From NCBI GenBank assembly GCA_004802705.1, contig SGPL01000210.1, positions 1 through 52,298 of the forward strand: a stretch of DNA of 52,298 bases. Reading direction: 5' to 3'. The position numbers were made by a program, and so were the translations under genes. Below the pieces are notes generated by a model that worked only from the letters and a program-made list of their open reading frames with translations, did no database searches and was not told the DNA's origin. This document shows positions 19,501 to 33,343 of the stretch, one piece after another; within the stretch, counting starts at the first letter, position 1, and every line of letters begins with the position of its first letter. Source of the DNA: Bondarzewia mesenterica. Taxonomy: Eukaryota; Basidiomycota; Agaricomycetes; Russulales; Bondarzewiaceae.

Positions 19501-19529
19501 ATATTTCGTCCCTATCAAAAGTCAAAATT

Positions 19530-22015
19530 TTCAGTTCCTGAGAAATGCATTACAAGAAGTTTTGAGACCTTCGAGGTACATGTATTCAGTAAGCAAAACT
19601 CTGGCTAGTGGCAACGAGTGCTCCGGGCACGAACCTTCAACCTCACAAGAATGCCGGAACTCAAACCTCTGTGCAGAACAATCGGCTGCTATCTCAGCTG
19701 TACCATTCTGCTCAAGAAAAAGCTACAATCAAACCCGAAAGCGAGAAGATATCAATGCACCCGCGGAACAGGAGGCATTGTGCTGTGACCCTGCGGCCGG
19801 CCGTTAGCTGACTGACTGCCAGATCTATGTCTCGTACGGGAGACGGCAGATAAGTGTACAGTGCTAGGCAGTGCTCCAGTACCCAACCGATATGACCACA
19901 GTTGAGATGGGAAAGACACAGGAAGACTTATACGGTCGGAATGAGAATATCCATCGAGTAATCCAGACTGACGGTGTTCGCAACACTCGCTAGCAAGTGC
20001 GTCGAAGGGTGCTTAGCCTGAGAGGAAATGTGAAAATCAGATAATATTATGGTATTAAGATACTCGCCCCAACCTGTCTAAGTCTTCAGCAATATGGATC
20101 AATTGGCGTTGTACGGAGGAAAATAACTTACTTTGCGATGCATCAGACCCGACCCTGGTTAATAGTTACCCTAGTCGACCCTCAAGGAAGCGTCTGAAGC
20201 GACGGCAATCAAATTGAACGGTCGTTACACACAGTATTTAATGTCCTCTATTCCTCCATCCAGCATTATTTCGAGTATTGCCAATCGTGCAAAGCAATCT
20301 TTCATATCGACTGTCGCATAAAAATAAAATGAGAAATCAAGATCAAAACCACTGAAACCGGCTCGTTTACCCGACTGGAGAGGGCTTCGGGGATTCGACC
20401 ACGGGAAAGGCGACGAGGTCTCCAAATAAAGCATCCCAATTGAGTTGCTACACGCAGGCCCTAAACTCAGGACGGGTTCCTGAAACAAAGGAATCCATCA
20501 CCGTTTAAACACTCGCCCACATCAGCTCCAAGGGTGGTCCTGTCGGTGTAACCGTTCAACACCGGTACTATAGGCTGAATGGTCTCAGCGGTACGACTGG
20601 ATGGAGCTGAACAAAGACGAGGCAAACACTGATGGCGGACTGTATCAGTGTCATGAGCTGAAGCGTTTCCAGGTATGTCCGCTCCTGTAAAAATGAAAAA
20701 GGTGCCATTGAACGAATGGACCGTCACAGACTAGAAGGTGCCTGGACTGGGACTCAGCATACGGCTGTAACAAACTTATAAGAGGTTGGCGCGCAAGTAG
20801 TGAGGGCAACCGTTTCTAAAAGGGAGTGAGGCGCACCTATGAGACAGGAGATCCACAAGGGCATTTTCACGCATGTCGATTGATGATTGGCGGTGAGTAG
20901 TTCTCCCTACATAATTTGAAAATGACCAAAACAAACTGGGGATATAATGTACTTGATGCCGTTTATCCTGTCCCAGCCAAACCCGAAGGATATGCTAAGT
21001 AAGTCTTTTCACCTGCCATAAGTGCAAGCCCAGAGACGCGCAGGATCTTCACAGGTCAGATATACCCTCACCCCTGGGGGGGACCGATGCAACACGTTTC
21101 ACCGATCCAACTGAGGGCCATATATTATGGAGTGACGGTCAGCGACCGGGAAGAGTGGTCAGATAGAGGGAAACTCAGACGGCGACACTAACGACTTAAC
21201 CTCTCCTAAATATACAAAGGACAGTAGAAATCTCAAAGGCTGTTTCCTGAGAAATTCTCCGATGCGTTCTGCACGATACCCAGTTTTCTCATGCCGGTTC
21301 AGTGAAACGACAAGCAGCGAAACATCAGAATTTTGGGTACCTTGATAAAGAGGAGAGGAGATGTGTTCCACATGGTCAGCCACGGGGACTGTTACCTCCC
21401 GACAGCAACGCAGAAAAGGAACAGCGCGATCTGGCCCGAAGGCAGTCATAAACTCAGCGACACAATTCAGAGCTATACACTCACCTTTCAAAAGCATGAT
21501 TGTTATGTATCACACTGACAAACTTGAAGTCAGAAAAACAATCGGACAACCGACCAAAGCTCGGTCGGCCTCTGCACAGGATTCAGTACATGGAACGAAG
21601 GCACTGTCAGTACACAAAATCAACCAAGCGCTGACTTCACTCCTGATAAGGACAGCAAGAAACAACAACATACGCACCTAATCTGAAACGGAATCCATAC
21701 TATACCAGACTATACCCTCTTTGGTCAGTGAACTTCGAAATAACCCTTTTTTGCATTTTGCACAACAACGCTCGTCAAATGCAAGACGGAACATGATAGC
21801 TTAACAGTAAAGTAAGAAGCGATAGAAGGAGAGAGATGCACATGCCCCTGGGGCAGGTGTGGATCAGATCTAAGCAAATGAAAGCACATATCAGGTTCGT
21901 AGTTAGTACAGCGTCCGTTATCGGCGGTGAGTATGTGTGTGGAGGGCACGGGTGTCCACCAGTCGGATCAGTTGATAAGTGTGCGTGTTCAATCGCGATC
22001 TTGGTCCGAAGGAGC
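19530..22015. other. gene-poor interval
   Basis: No gene is supported in about 2.5 kb. ORFs are short (longest about 156 codons from 19337, without recognisable features), of low coding character and mutually overlapping. It separates the repeat-rich left part from the host-gene part. Confidence 0.45.
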
Positions 22016-25000
22016 TCAGAGCCGCCTGCCACGCTCGAGCGCTTCCAATGCGGCATGCGTGCGCATGTGTAGTGCGCTCTTTAAGAAGACAATCAGAGAT
22101 CGACAGCAGAATGAGAATCCATGTAGCAGCAAAAAAAAAAAAAGGAAAGAGCGCCTACCTCTAAACTGTACTTTCCCTGTAGTCGTACAAAGCCATAAGA
22201 TGAACGAGGATTCAAAGGACAGGCAATTATGCAAAGCACCAACCTTCCGACTCGCCCAGTTGACCTCCAGCGGCTTTCCTGAAAACACTAGATCTAATTG
22301 TTTCCGAGCACCCTCTCTATCCCCCTTGCAAGCCAATAGGCGGCCGTATTCAAAATCTGGACCACCCAATTAACGAGTGAACAAGGAGGCAGGAAAATCT
22401 GAAAGAATGCGTACGAGCATGATATACAAGGTGATGATCCAATTCGATTTTTGGGCCACTAGCAAAGACAGACTCGAGGGCTGCCATTGCCTGGCTGGCT
22501 GCATCCTCCTGAGCGATACTGACCTTCTCATTGGGATCCAACAATGCGTCCGGATCCTGCACCATAAACAAAGACCGATCATCAACCAAATTGAGTCCCC
22601 CTGACCATTGGATGGAATTTTCGCCTTACTCACCGGATATGCGACGTATCTCATGCAGACTCCCTGCAGAAACTTTGTGAGACACCAATCGTCCCAATAT
22701 CCACGGCCGCCACCGTACTTGTTCGTATCCATCTTATGCGCATTCAGCTCGGCCAACTGTGCGTCGATGAGCGGTAGCATCCGACTGGTGATTACCTCGC
22801 GCGGAACACGCGCAATGCCAAGAAGAATGTAGGCCAGCTCAAGGGCCGGAAGCGCGAGACGTCCTCCTTGGTCCTTGCATTTCCGTGCCTTACGGGCGAC
22901 AAATTTCTGCGAAGGGAAAATGATTAAATGAATATAAAAGACAAAGCGATTAGAAAAGGGATGTCGTTGCAAGTAGGTAGATGCCAATAGAACGGGCAAA
23001 CACGATGTATTTACCTCGAGGGGGATCGATTTCCCTGCGATACGCTGACGCAAGTGTGGTACCTGGTCGAGCAGCTTAAGAGCTTCCTTTCGATTGTCTT
23101 CACCACCAAGTTGAATAAGAAGTGCCGCGACCGCGTACGTATAAGCCGCTTTCGACCACTGAATTGACCAAACGTAGCCAGAATTAAGAGAAGTCAATTT
23201 CCGCGACTCCAGGAACAAGGGTCTCCAGAAGGCAGACACCAATGGACCCAGGAAAAAAGAGGACATACAGTTGACTCCTTCTGGAGGTTGCGCCAGCACT
23301 TGAGTGACTCAGAAATTTCCCAGAGCGCCAAGTATGCGAGGGCCATCTCCCAGTATGATATATGGTGCAGATTGCGATATTGGTTTTGAGCTCTCATCGC
23401 TTTCTCGTAGCAGTCGATCGCGCGCCTCGGTTGACAGCGACAGAGGCTGAGACGTCCTTGACCGAAAAGGAAGAACACGCCTGACAGGACAAGCACCGGT
23501 GAAGATGGGACATGGAAATTTGTCAGTGGTTTCTAATGCACCTAGAGCTCTAGAAACGCAAAATAGGTAGCATCAACTCAGAATGAGTACATACCATTTG
23601 GATATCTCTTGAGGTTCCAATCAAGAATCTTCTGAGCCATGAGAATGTCGACGCCATCATACGTGAAGCTCGAGAGAACCAGATGGAAGATGAGGAGAGC
23701 CATGTCGCAAATACTCCTTCGTATGCCTTCCTCTTCTGCGCCGCAGACGCATAGCAAAAATCATGACGAATAATAAGCTCATCGCTCTTGCTGACGAAGA
23801 CCCTGATGCCCGACCAACCTTGGCTGATACCTGGCTCACTCGACGCGGTCGTCCATCCACCGGCCTTCTCCAGTAGTGCAAGACCGGCATGCCTGTCCCC
23901 CTTATATCCAAATAGCTCGACAATGGTGAGCAATTTGGCTGGCATTAAGCTAAGGATGATATTTGACAATCCAACACCAAGGTAGACGCCGGAACGAAAA
24001 TGAGCGTCTATGCTCTTGTTCTCAGGTCCTTCGCCACGGGCTTGCGCTTCCGCGTCCATAGCATCGATGTATTTCCCGAGCTGCCGATACACTTGCATGC
24101 TGGTGCGCATATTAAGTCTGAACCACAGCCCCCGTGAATTCGGAGATGTGAGCACCAAGATTAAACGCAACAACCACAGCAAGCATAAACGAGCTCACGT
24201 TTCTTTAATGAATGCCAGCCAATCGCCTGAGTATACTATGCCTAATAACGCCTGCATGTGACAGCATAAATAAGATCTCATATGGCACGGAGACTGAGGG
24301 GCAGTACCTTTTCAAAAAGGCTTTCTGCGTACACCAGCTCGGCATGGAGTTCGACGGGTGACATGCTCTTGATCCAGTTGATGCCTGACGAACCCGTAAC
24401 ATAGCCTGCCAACCGCCAAGGCAATGACGCTGCGCGCTTGCGGTGCTGGATAGCTATCGAATTCCCGTTTTTGGTGTGACCTATGGCAGCCAGCAGATCC
24501 TGTAGAGTGGTTTGAACATATAAATTATTCTCAGAAGCGGTGGCACATATCAGACATACTTCATCCTCATACGACATGAGTGCTTTGACACATTGGATTA
24601 ATCCATATCCTGTGGCAAAGTAAAGACGCTCTCTGCCACGGCAAAATCGGTCACACGTTCGAGCACTGCAAAGTAGCTGGAGAAACTCACTTCTTCGGAT
24701 CATTTGCGTGACAAAAATCCTCAGACTCTACCATCTTTGACTTCAAGAATAGATCCAACGCATACGCCACGCCCGGAATATCATCGAGAGCCTTGGTGTG
24801 TGTATACGGCCATCTTGTGGCTGGCGGCAGCTTGGCCTCATCTTTGACGGTCGAGAGGCTCTGATTCGAAATATCTGATCCCAGAGACGAGGGCTGGGTG
24901 GTGGGTGTGCCCGCGTCAGTCGAGACGGCCGGCGCAGACGACGAATCTGTCAACATAGGCGAAGGCGTCCTGAGCTGTTGGACCTCATCACTCCTTTGAC

Positions 25001-25040
25001 TGGCAATGGAATCTATCGCTGACCCCGTCATGATAGGCAT
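22016..25040 (-). CDS. IML2: IML2-like TPR protein (DUF3808)
   Basis: Thirteen exons join in one frame: 24691-25040, 24560-24632, 24308-24499, 24199-24251, 23819-24117, 23595-23735, 23269-23480, 23015-23158, 22634-22906, 22415-22556, 22244-22356, 22159-22176, 22016-22078, giving 690 residues. A Ser/Thr-rich N-terminus leads to the conserved DUF3808 body. Diagnostic blocks are GVGLSNIILSLMPAKLLTIV then ELFGYKGDR, FLFGQGRLSLCRCQP, and the end YSLESALHMRTHAALEAL. TPR-like helical pairs follow (AIDCYEKAMRAQ, AYTYAVAALLIQLG). Yeast IML2 is a cytosolic protein needed to clear lipid-droplet-linked inclusion bodies; animal relatives are TTC39. An 18-nt exon near the 3' end is required for the frame. 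It is intact and of usual length. Confidence 0.9.
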
Positions 25041-26353
25041 CGTGTTGGCCCTGATGTTTGCTCGAATTCGATTTCAATGATAGATGTGTAGTCCGCGCCG
25101 AATTTTGCGGCAAAAACACAGTGCAGTGGGAAGTTGGGCAAGCCAGAGCTGTTCAATATCAATGAGTGTAAGAGCAGAGACTAGAGATAGAATGCTGTGG
25201 CAGTCGACTCGGAAAAGCAGCGGCCTTACGACCGTCATGTGTCCGGGGAGGGAGCTGAAGGTGAAGCCGAGCGCCACGTGCGAAACTTCCCCAGGTTGTA
25301 GCAAGGTTGTAGTACTGTAAGTTAAATAATTCCTTCAACCTTCGTGCCTGAGGATACTTATGCACTTAAGACTTCCAACCCTTGATAATTACCTTTGGGA
25401 TGCTCTCTCTCTCAGCGTTCAGCGCTCATTCATCTATCACAGACGAGTTATGATACTTGGTGGACCATGGCATAAATAACGCGCTGATTTGATTCATCAA
25501 TTTCTGGTGTGGTTGTAGACCCTAACCCCAAACTCAGGTTTGAGACAACAGCCTCAATTGCGCAGTCCGATTCACAACGACATATTTTTGACATGAGAGC
25601 AGGTTGGAAAAACTTTGTAGTATCGCTGAGCGGGAGCGGCATTACTGTGAATTTCCCGATAAAGCGCCGACCGCCTCGAGGTGTTGGCTGATGTTCGTTT
25701 GAGAAATCTTCAAGGAACATCCGGCCGCACCAGGCCAAACTTCAAAATGTCCGAATCAGAATCAAGCTTTCAAAATTTCAAAGCGCACAAGGAAATTATA
25801 CATAGAAGACCGAAAGACTCTGGATATTTGGACAAGTGTAACTATGTAACATGAAAGCGATAAGGTACACCATACATAGATCGAATACATCGGGCTTCAG
25901 CGCGCGACCGGTGGTTTGACTTAGACTTGGAAGAAAGATTTATATATGCGACGAGGATGATGCAGAGCAAACACAAACAGGTTAACTGGAAAAAGAAACA
26001 AATCAAGAGTTTGAAAGAAAATGAGGGTCCTGGGTATCAAAATCTTGCATATACGCGAAATATAAAGGGTATGCGCAACAAAATGCGGATGCAAGTGAAG
26101 TCCACAAGCGAGGACAGAGGGGAAAAAGGGGACCGCAAGAAAAGAAACAAGGATAAAGGAACGTAAAACCGACTGACGAATCCGTATGCACCCATACGCA
26201 GCTAAGTACAAGACGAGGAAGGAAGGATTCCGGCCGGGAAGCAAAAAGAGATATTGTACAATTTGCACTCAATATTGAGGGAGCAAATCTAGGAAGCGAC
26301 AGACCAAAAGGGAAGATAACTTATCAGTTATGAAATGAGCCGTGGCCTTAGCA
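25041..26353. other. intergenic region with an inverted dispersed-repeat core
   Basis: The repeat core (ATCCTCAGGCACGAAGGTTG on the minus strand) is at 25335-25355, about 300 bp upstream of the IML2-like start. Overlapping ORFs at 25448-25738 (-) and 25509-25691 (+) show no family features. No gene is supported. Confidence 0.5.
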
Positions 26354-29300
26354 TTAACCCCCATCGTCGCCCCTCCCATCCTCCTCCTCTCCATCTTCAA
26401 ATCGCAGATCCAAACTAGCCAGATCACCGAGGTGCAGCTCATGCTCAGGCTTCAGATTGAGGCTCCTCGGTGACCCCATAGTCTCGTTCATACTGAAATT
26501 TGCTGTCGTTGGAGAGATATTTCCCGTGGACGACACGGACCTGTTCAAGCTCATGAATGAGCCCGGCCCTGAATGCTCTGCTGACAACGCATCCTCCTGC
26601 ACGAGCATTGTCATGTTGCTCGGCGGGAGCGCGAACACTGAAGACGTATTGCTCATTCTCCTTCGATGGCTCTGCACGCGATACGTTGTATCTGGCGAGA
26701 CGGCCGTCGATTGCGCGTCCTCCACCCTGACACCCACATCCAACGAGTGTCCCGGCGACACCCTCGGCGAGATGTCCCGTAGCACTACGGCAGGTGACAA
26801 CCCATGCACGCGCGGTTGCAATCTCCGATGCGAGGGGCCCTCTGATGATGAAGGCCGTGAAGACATCCTATCCACCACCGATCGTGCCGTGTACTGCTGC
26901 CTCCGAATCTGCGCGTGGGCATCAGAAAGTTTAATCTCCAACTCCTGTACTCGTGTCAAAAGCCCCCCGTTCTCCTCCCGCAAACCCTGCACTGTCCGCT
27001 GCGAGTCCGCAAGTGCCGACAGAAGCACCCCGGTCTCCATCGCATGCTTGTCGTGCATCGACTGCAACGAAAGATGGCCATACTGCGGCGACGATGCGCC
27101 TGAAACTGACGTCGCCGCCGTTGAACCCATTGAGAATGTCGTCCGTGGAGTTCCGGTGAAACCGTCCAACGGCCCGCCGCGCACAGAAGCCGCTTCAGAA
27201 AAAGTCATGTTCCGGGAGCCGCTCCTCCATGACGACGCAGAGCCAGCCTCAGAAAACGCCAGTCGAGATGGGGCATATTGCGACCTGAAATCCCGGTCAC
27301 TTGAGCTCCTGACAGATCCAAACCTTGACACCGAACTTGACCCGTTGACGCTCCCGTTCTCGCGATCGAAATCAAGCAATCCAGCTGCGGCAAACGCTTT
27401 CTGCGTCCGGGGCCCGATCAAATCGGTTGCAGGTTTCCCATTAATAGGTACACTCCTATGTGAAACATGTGCGAGATTCTCTCCCACACTCATGCTCCTC
27501 TTCCTGGACCGACTGGCATAAGCAGAGTCCCGATCCAACCCAAGGCTGGGCCGCGATTCTTCCCCGATACTTTGCCGAGGCCGATGTAAGCGCCGTACAG
27601 GTGCGGCGCCTAGCGCAGATGAAGCACGGGAAGATGGAGATGCGGAGTCTGCCTCCCAGCTACTCGGCGAGGCCGAGGCCGTAGCGCGGAGCGCACGCGC
27701 AGAGGCAGGCATATACAGTGTGCTGCGAGAAGGTGTCATGAGGCGTGAGACGGGGGGCTTTCGGTAAGTCTCCCCACCCGTGTGCGCCCGCACCAACGGG
27801 GCTTGTACTGGTGATTCAGCGGCCAGAGGAGAGGGCGGCACGTGCAATCGGCGAGGGCGGACATCGTCGCTGGAAGCGCGGCGTGATTCGCCTGTGGGGA
27901 GCGACGAGTCCGAGGCGGTACGAGACGCAATCTCGTGTTCGCTGCAAAGTGGATTCACGCGGTCGGTCGAGGAGCGGACGAGGCGAGGAACAGAGGAGCT
28001 GGAGGGTATGCGGGGGATGGTAGAGTGCGAAAGTGTAGCAGGAATACGGACTGGTGAAGAGTGTGATATGGCAGAGACAAGGGAATGACGAGCAGAGGAA
28101 GGTAGAGGTGCGGAGATGGTCTGAGGTGTGTTCTCACGCGTCGGAGCAAGGCTATTCAATGGAGGGGGGGAGAGGTGTTGCTCCGCATTCGGCTGCTGGT
28201 TGTCGGTCAGACAATTTGGGCTGAGCAGGGCTGCAAGTTCAGGATCCAGTGCGTCAAGGTGAAAGCTGACTTCAGGCTCCTGGTCACCCGAACCTTTCCT
28301 CGCACGCTTTTCTGCATGGCTGTCCGCGTCTTCGACAATGACGCCAGATAGCCAGCCTGCACCAGACTCTGTGCCATTCAGTGCAAGCATCACCTCGTCT
28401 GTCAGCTTGGAAGTCGACAGGTCCAGAACAGACGTTTCCAATACATCCGGTGTCCGCCCTCCCTTACTAGCGTCCGGAAGAGGCAGCGGATATTCGTCAG
28501 CTGTGTTGTGAGATTCCTCAAATGAGGGAAAATGCCTCGACAACCCCGACATATCTGCTTCAATGATGGTTGACAGTTCCGTGCTTAAAGGAGGGTCTGG
28601 AGTGTATGTGATAACTGGGGGACCTGATTGTAGATGTCAGCAAAATACAGGATATCAATCGGACTTCCGATTCAAGCTGAGGATACTAGAGCTGAACAGT
28701 CGCTCGTACGCCGGATACAAGGATGACAAACACGTACCTGAATCTAGTCTGAAAGACGAAGTGGTACCGGACTGCAACTTCTCAGATACGGTTTCCTGTT
28801 GACCGAAAGCATCAGCAGGTAAAACGGGGAGCTCTTTCCCACTTCGAGCGCGTGAATTGGACTCTGGAGTCTTCCGATTCGCAGTCATTGATGTGCGCGC
28901 GGAACATGATCCTGCAAGGACATCTTGCGAGCCCCTCGGCGTGACTAAGAGGGGAAAACGAGGTTGTGGTATCCAGAAATGATGAGCTCGTTAAATCGTA
29001 CCTATCTCCCTATCCGTCTGCATCCAAGGTGATGAAGAAACGGAATGGGACATGCTTGGCGTTTCGAGCTCATGCCGTTGAAATGACCCGTCAATATCCA
29101 ACACCGTGGTCTCTTCCTCCCGTTGTGCACGTTGATGCGTCCCAGAATTCTTTCGGTCCGCTGTGATGGAGCGGCGAGAGCCGAAGCCCACGAGAGGGAG
29201 CTTTGAACCGCCGAGTGTACCGCCATTGGTACCATGCGATGAGTGCGGTTTTCCAGTTCCGAAAGGAAGGAAATTTCTCAGCGAGCGGAAAGAAGAGAGA

Positions 29301-29515
29301 CCAGAGTTTGGTGATTGAAGGGGTGTTGCGGTGCTAATCGCATGTGGGGGTGTTGATTGGATTCCGGTAACGGAATTCTGTCGAATTCGAGGCACCAGGC
29401 CGAGTTGAGGAACAGAAAGGGAGGTAGGGAGACTGCTGGTAGGGGGCTTGGGGGCGACGACTGGGATGTAAGAAGGTGATTGGGGAGATCGTAGGACTGT
29501 CCGCGGCTCTGCCAT
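26354..29515 (-). CDS. serine-rich 996-residue protein with short coiled coil
   Basis: Exons 29002-29515, 28738-28944 and 26354-28623 join in frame (introns 57 and 114 nt), starting MAEPRTVLRSPQSPSYIPVV. I do not recognise a catalytic domain. The chain is mostly disordered: Ser/Pro/Arg-rich stretches, many SP and RxxS sites suited to kinase regulation, and a KRARKGSGDQEPE basic/acidic patch. Near residues 770-830 an amphipathic segment (LREENGGLLTRVQELEIKLS) predicts a coiled coil. The end is acidic (FEDGEEEDGRGDDGG). This pattern fits a regulatory, scaffold or cytoskeleton-associated protein, but function is unknown. A 354-codon plus-strand frame inside exon 3 is its codon shadow. Confidence 0.75.
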
Positions 29516-32500
29516 GTTTGTGACAGCAAGAGGTTTCCTTGAAGATTTTACGAGGAAACCCGTCCGAAAATCAAACCCAGTACCACGCTACCAGTTGACG
29601 ATGGATTTACGATGCCATGAAATGCATGGCGGCGGGGACGGGTGTAAGAGGTAATAATGAGGTTTTTGCGAGGGAGTCCTCCGAGTCTGCCGTAAGGAAA
29701 TCCCTTCCACTTCGTACATTTGATTACGTAATGTTCGGTAGGAGTCCTCTCCTACGGTCCTCCCGGCCTGAACATGACGATTTGTTAGATTCAGGATAGG
29801 TCCCTTCCCGACGGATGGAGTATACAATGGATGATGCGTTTATAACCCATCATTGACTGTTTTTTTATCATCTTACTTCAAGTCTTACTTAGCTATACCA
29901 GTACATCGATACTGACTCGGACCGCAAACCGGTTCGAATCGGAGCCGTCAGTTATTCACTGAACCCTCTACTGAACCTTCCAAACTTCAGCTTCAACGGC
30001 ATTCAACGTCAACATTTCAATCCCGACGACTCCTCGTAGCGCATGCACTCTCAATTACAGGCATTCTGATGAGCGAAGGTCCCAGTAGCCACTTTGCCTC
30101 ATAAAGGTGCGAAACCAACACTATTATTTTTCCCGTCACATCCACGCTCATTTTCTTCTCGAGTTTGGTTCTCCTCTCACCAATGAGTTCCATATATCTG
30201 TATGTCTACTGAACATCCTCTTTGCATCCTCGGCGTTAGAATGCCAGATCAACCGTGTAATTACTTTGAATGGTTGAGACGATCTCGGGTTCCAATATCT
30301 CGGTAAATAATATGGCCTTCGCTATCTTCCAATTCGCCATCAACGAATGCCATGTACGCTTTCATTATTCTTGTTATCTCTGATCCTCTTCATGATCCAT
30401 CATTGTCACAGGTCTGGCCACATCAGGCAGTAGTGAAATCAGGGGACGGCGTACTACCTGCTAGTAGCTGCTAGTCCCATGACTTAGCCTGAGTGAGTGC
30501 GAGAAAAGGCTCATTCGGTGCATGTGGTTGTGCGGCGAAAAGTCGTCTTTCCGATCCCCCGAGAATACATCAGGCAACTCTCTGGCCAGCGTGATTTATT
30601 GGAAGCCCGTTATCCGCTATCTTATGATGGTCATCCCTTGAAATGAAATTAGTGCAAATGAATCACTATCGGTGGTTTCTAACACGCTTTGGAGAGGTCA
30701 AAAGGCCGATGTCGACTCATCATACTCGCTCAAGAAATGCTTGTTTCAATCCACAGCTCGGAGCTAATTGGTGATGAGTCGGCTCGCTATCAACTCCGTG
30801 CTGCAAAAGAATCACTGATTTTTCTCGGCATGTTTCCCACAGGCGTTTCCACAAATTCCTATCAAAGAAATAGTAGTCCTTGCTCATATTTTCCCGTGAT
30901 TTACAAACAGCTCCGCTTGAAATGTGGATTGTGGATTGTCATCCGCACTACGTTTGTCATCCAATTGATGCCTCATGTTAAGGAGGATCTCAGAGCCTTG
31001 TATTCTGCCTGAGGATGTTATTTCTTTGCCGTTCTCGAACATTTATTATTCCAGCGACTGACAAAAAAATCATCTGTCTACGCCAGTATTCACTTGCCGC
31101 AAAGTCTGGAAGTACTCATGTTTACGGCTACTCTTGTCTACGCCCGGAGTCTCATCTAGTGACCGACTTGTATTCTGTTTGCACAGTCGTGGAACAACCT
31201 ATAATACTGGTGAGGCTTCTATTTATTCCCTTGTGGTCAGTTCATTTCTAGACTCACAAATGATATGAGAATTCGTCGGCGATCCAGCAAGCCACCGGCC
31301 CCATCGATCAATACTCATCTTGGCCATCCGTCGTAGACCCTCAATGTCATGTCAGGGAATTTCCATACCCTTTTCTGTGCAGTGCCTTACTGACAATGCT
31401 CACCAGATACGCTTCAAGTGTTATCAATATACGTCGTTGGATGGCCAACGACTTAATTAATGTCCCTACCCAGAAGCGTACATCCGTTCGGTTGCCCCAG
31501 CTCAGACATGTATAATTTACCATTTGTTCTGAAATCTCTTGGCCCATTGAATATTTTGTCCCTGACGAGCCTTACCGTTCTTTCTCAAGGGTCTACCGCA
31601 AGCTATGCGCTACGAGCTAGCCAAGTGGATATTTGTGGATGTTTGCCAAATACCTGCGACCCTGCATGCTTGCACAGCAACACGATTATCGTGACCGGAA
31701 AAACTCCACGCGTTTATCATAAATCGCAATTCGCGTAAATGCCGTTATTTCTCCGCCGCTATATACTCTCATGCGGTGATGTCTGCGCCTGCGGAAAAAT
31801 TGCGTGCACGCGACAAGATCCGGTTCTGTGCAACCAAAAGTCCTCTTCCTGAGTTTGCAACGTACGCAATCATTTCAACTCGCCTACGCGTTTGACATTT
31901 CGCAACTCGATCTCTTCCAGAAGAAAACGGGCCGTGCAAAATCCGGACCTGTCGAAACCATATCTGCATCCATGCCTACACTGCCTATTCCGCACACAGA
32001 ACAGAATGGGCCTTACAGCACGGTTGGAATGACGACTGCTCGGCCCATCTTTCTTCTTCTTCCCATACCCGATGGATTATTGACTTCGCGTCACATCTAG
32101 CCGACCATATGGGACTGTGCAGTAACAGGATGCTTCGCATATTTTTTCGTTATGCGAAAATTTCAGGGTTAAGTCCTGACTAACTCCAGGCGCGGCGCCA
32201 CTGGATTGAGACGCGCGTCGGTCTTCATTCAAATAACCGTTAGCACATCCGATGTCTCGCGATCTCGCTCCGTCCCAGCTGTTGCGCCTCCCGTGGCCCG
32301 CCCATTCATCGCTGTGCCTGTATATACCGATCCATATCGTCGCATCCGATTTATTTCTGTGCCACCGCCATCAAGCGCATCAAAAGCAACAGTACCTGTA
32401 TGTATTGGCATACAGTGACGTTTTCAACGCTGGCTGACACAGGTTTGGTCCTACTGCGCTTTCGATGACAAACTTATGAATTTTCTAGTAATCTACCCCA

Positions 32501-32602
32501 AACTGCGCAGGATAGATACAACAATGGTTTGGCAGACCACAGTATATATGCAATAAGTAAATCATTATGACCTCCGTACATCGGTATATGTAACTAACCC
32601 TA
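29516..32602. other. 3-kb intergenic region
   Basis: No gene is supported. Plus-strand ORFs of 60-107 codons (30689-31012, 31460-31738, 31804-32100) have no splice-linked neighbours or motifs that I recognise. A tRNA-like GGTTCGAATC at 29935 does not fold as a tRNA. Confidence 0.45.
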
Positions 32603-33343
32603 TCAGATTTTCCAACAATCCAGACTCGCAGCTGCACGCTCAAATGGAAATTCGCCTCCCCATCGGACCACGTCATTCATGCTCTCCTGTAACATCGTTC
32701 TCAGCTCGCTTACTTTCTCCTGTGCACCCGTCATGTCTCCAGCACGCCCCCCTTCGACCTCCTCTTTTGAACTCTGAATCGCCTGACAGATGTCCCCGTC
32801 TATCAGTGCCAGCGAGTCTGCGGTCTCTCCATCATTAGTCCATCGCAGACCAAGCGTNAGTCGCACGATCGAAGCGTAGACGCCAAGACTGGTAAACCCC
32901 ATTCCGGCCCCGTAGAGGGATCGTGCGTGTGCAAGCGCGTCGTGCAAGCTCTCTGTCGCGATCGCCTCGCCATCTTCTGGTCTCGTTGTGAACAGGACGA
33001 GAGATCGTGGCAAGGTTTTGGCATTCGTGTTGACGAGGCGGGTGCGTGCTGCTCGAGTAAACGCGGCAGCAGTATTAGGTGGGGTGGTCGCGAGCAACGT
33101 CCGTACTGTCGCGCGCAAACTGTGGAGTAAGGAAATTGAGCATTGGTAAGATACGTCACCGAGCATGAGAGACCACTTGCTCCTCGACGCTGGCGTTGGC
33201 TATGAAGGTATCGACCATTAAATTGCTGAAGACAAACAACGCGTCAGAATGAGGCGTGTACGATGACGAGGTGCGGCTCACACATGTCCCAGTGACCGGG
33301 CATCTAGGGAGTGAACGAAATTATCAGCGGCGGGGGCAGGCAT
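32603..33343 (-). CDS. uncharacterised 214-residue protein
   Basis: Three exons join in frame: 33282-33343, 33160-33225, 32603-33119, with introns of 56 and 40 nt, starting MPAPAADNFVHSLDARSLGH. I do not recognise the family. The chain is Ala-rich and largely helical, without signal peptide or membrane segment. Notable parts are RTRLVNTNAKTLPRSLVLF, a small-residue patch LYGAGMGFTSLGVYASIVR, an acidic DGETADSLALIDGDICQ and a C-terminal WGGEFPFERAAASLDCWKI. One undetermined base falls in the codon after IVR. The clean splice structure and absence of stops argue that it is a real gene. Confidence 0.6.

Noticed and set aside
25448..25738. 96-codon minus ORF
   Set aside because: Overlaps an equally long plus frame, no motif, no plausible start or splice context.
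26457..27521. 354-codon plus-strand ORF
   Set aside because: It lies entirely opposite exon 3 of the serine-rich gene, which has clean introns and a natural N-terminus. The plus frame is Ser/Cys/Asp-rich, as expected of an antisense codon shadow.
29900..29960. tRNA-like GGTTCGAATC
   Set aside because: The flanks do not form a 5-bp T stem with a 7-base loop, and no matching acceptor, D or anticodon arms are present upstream.
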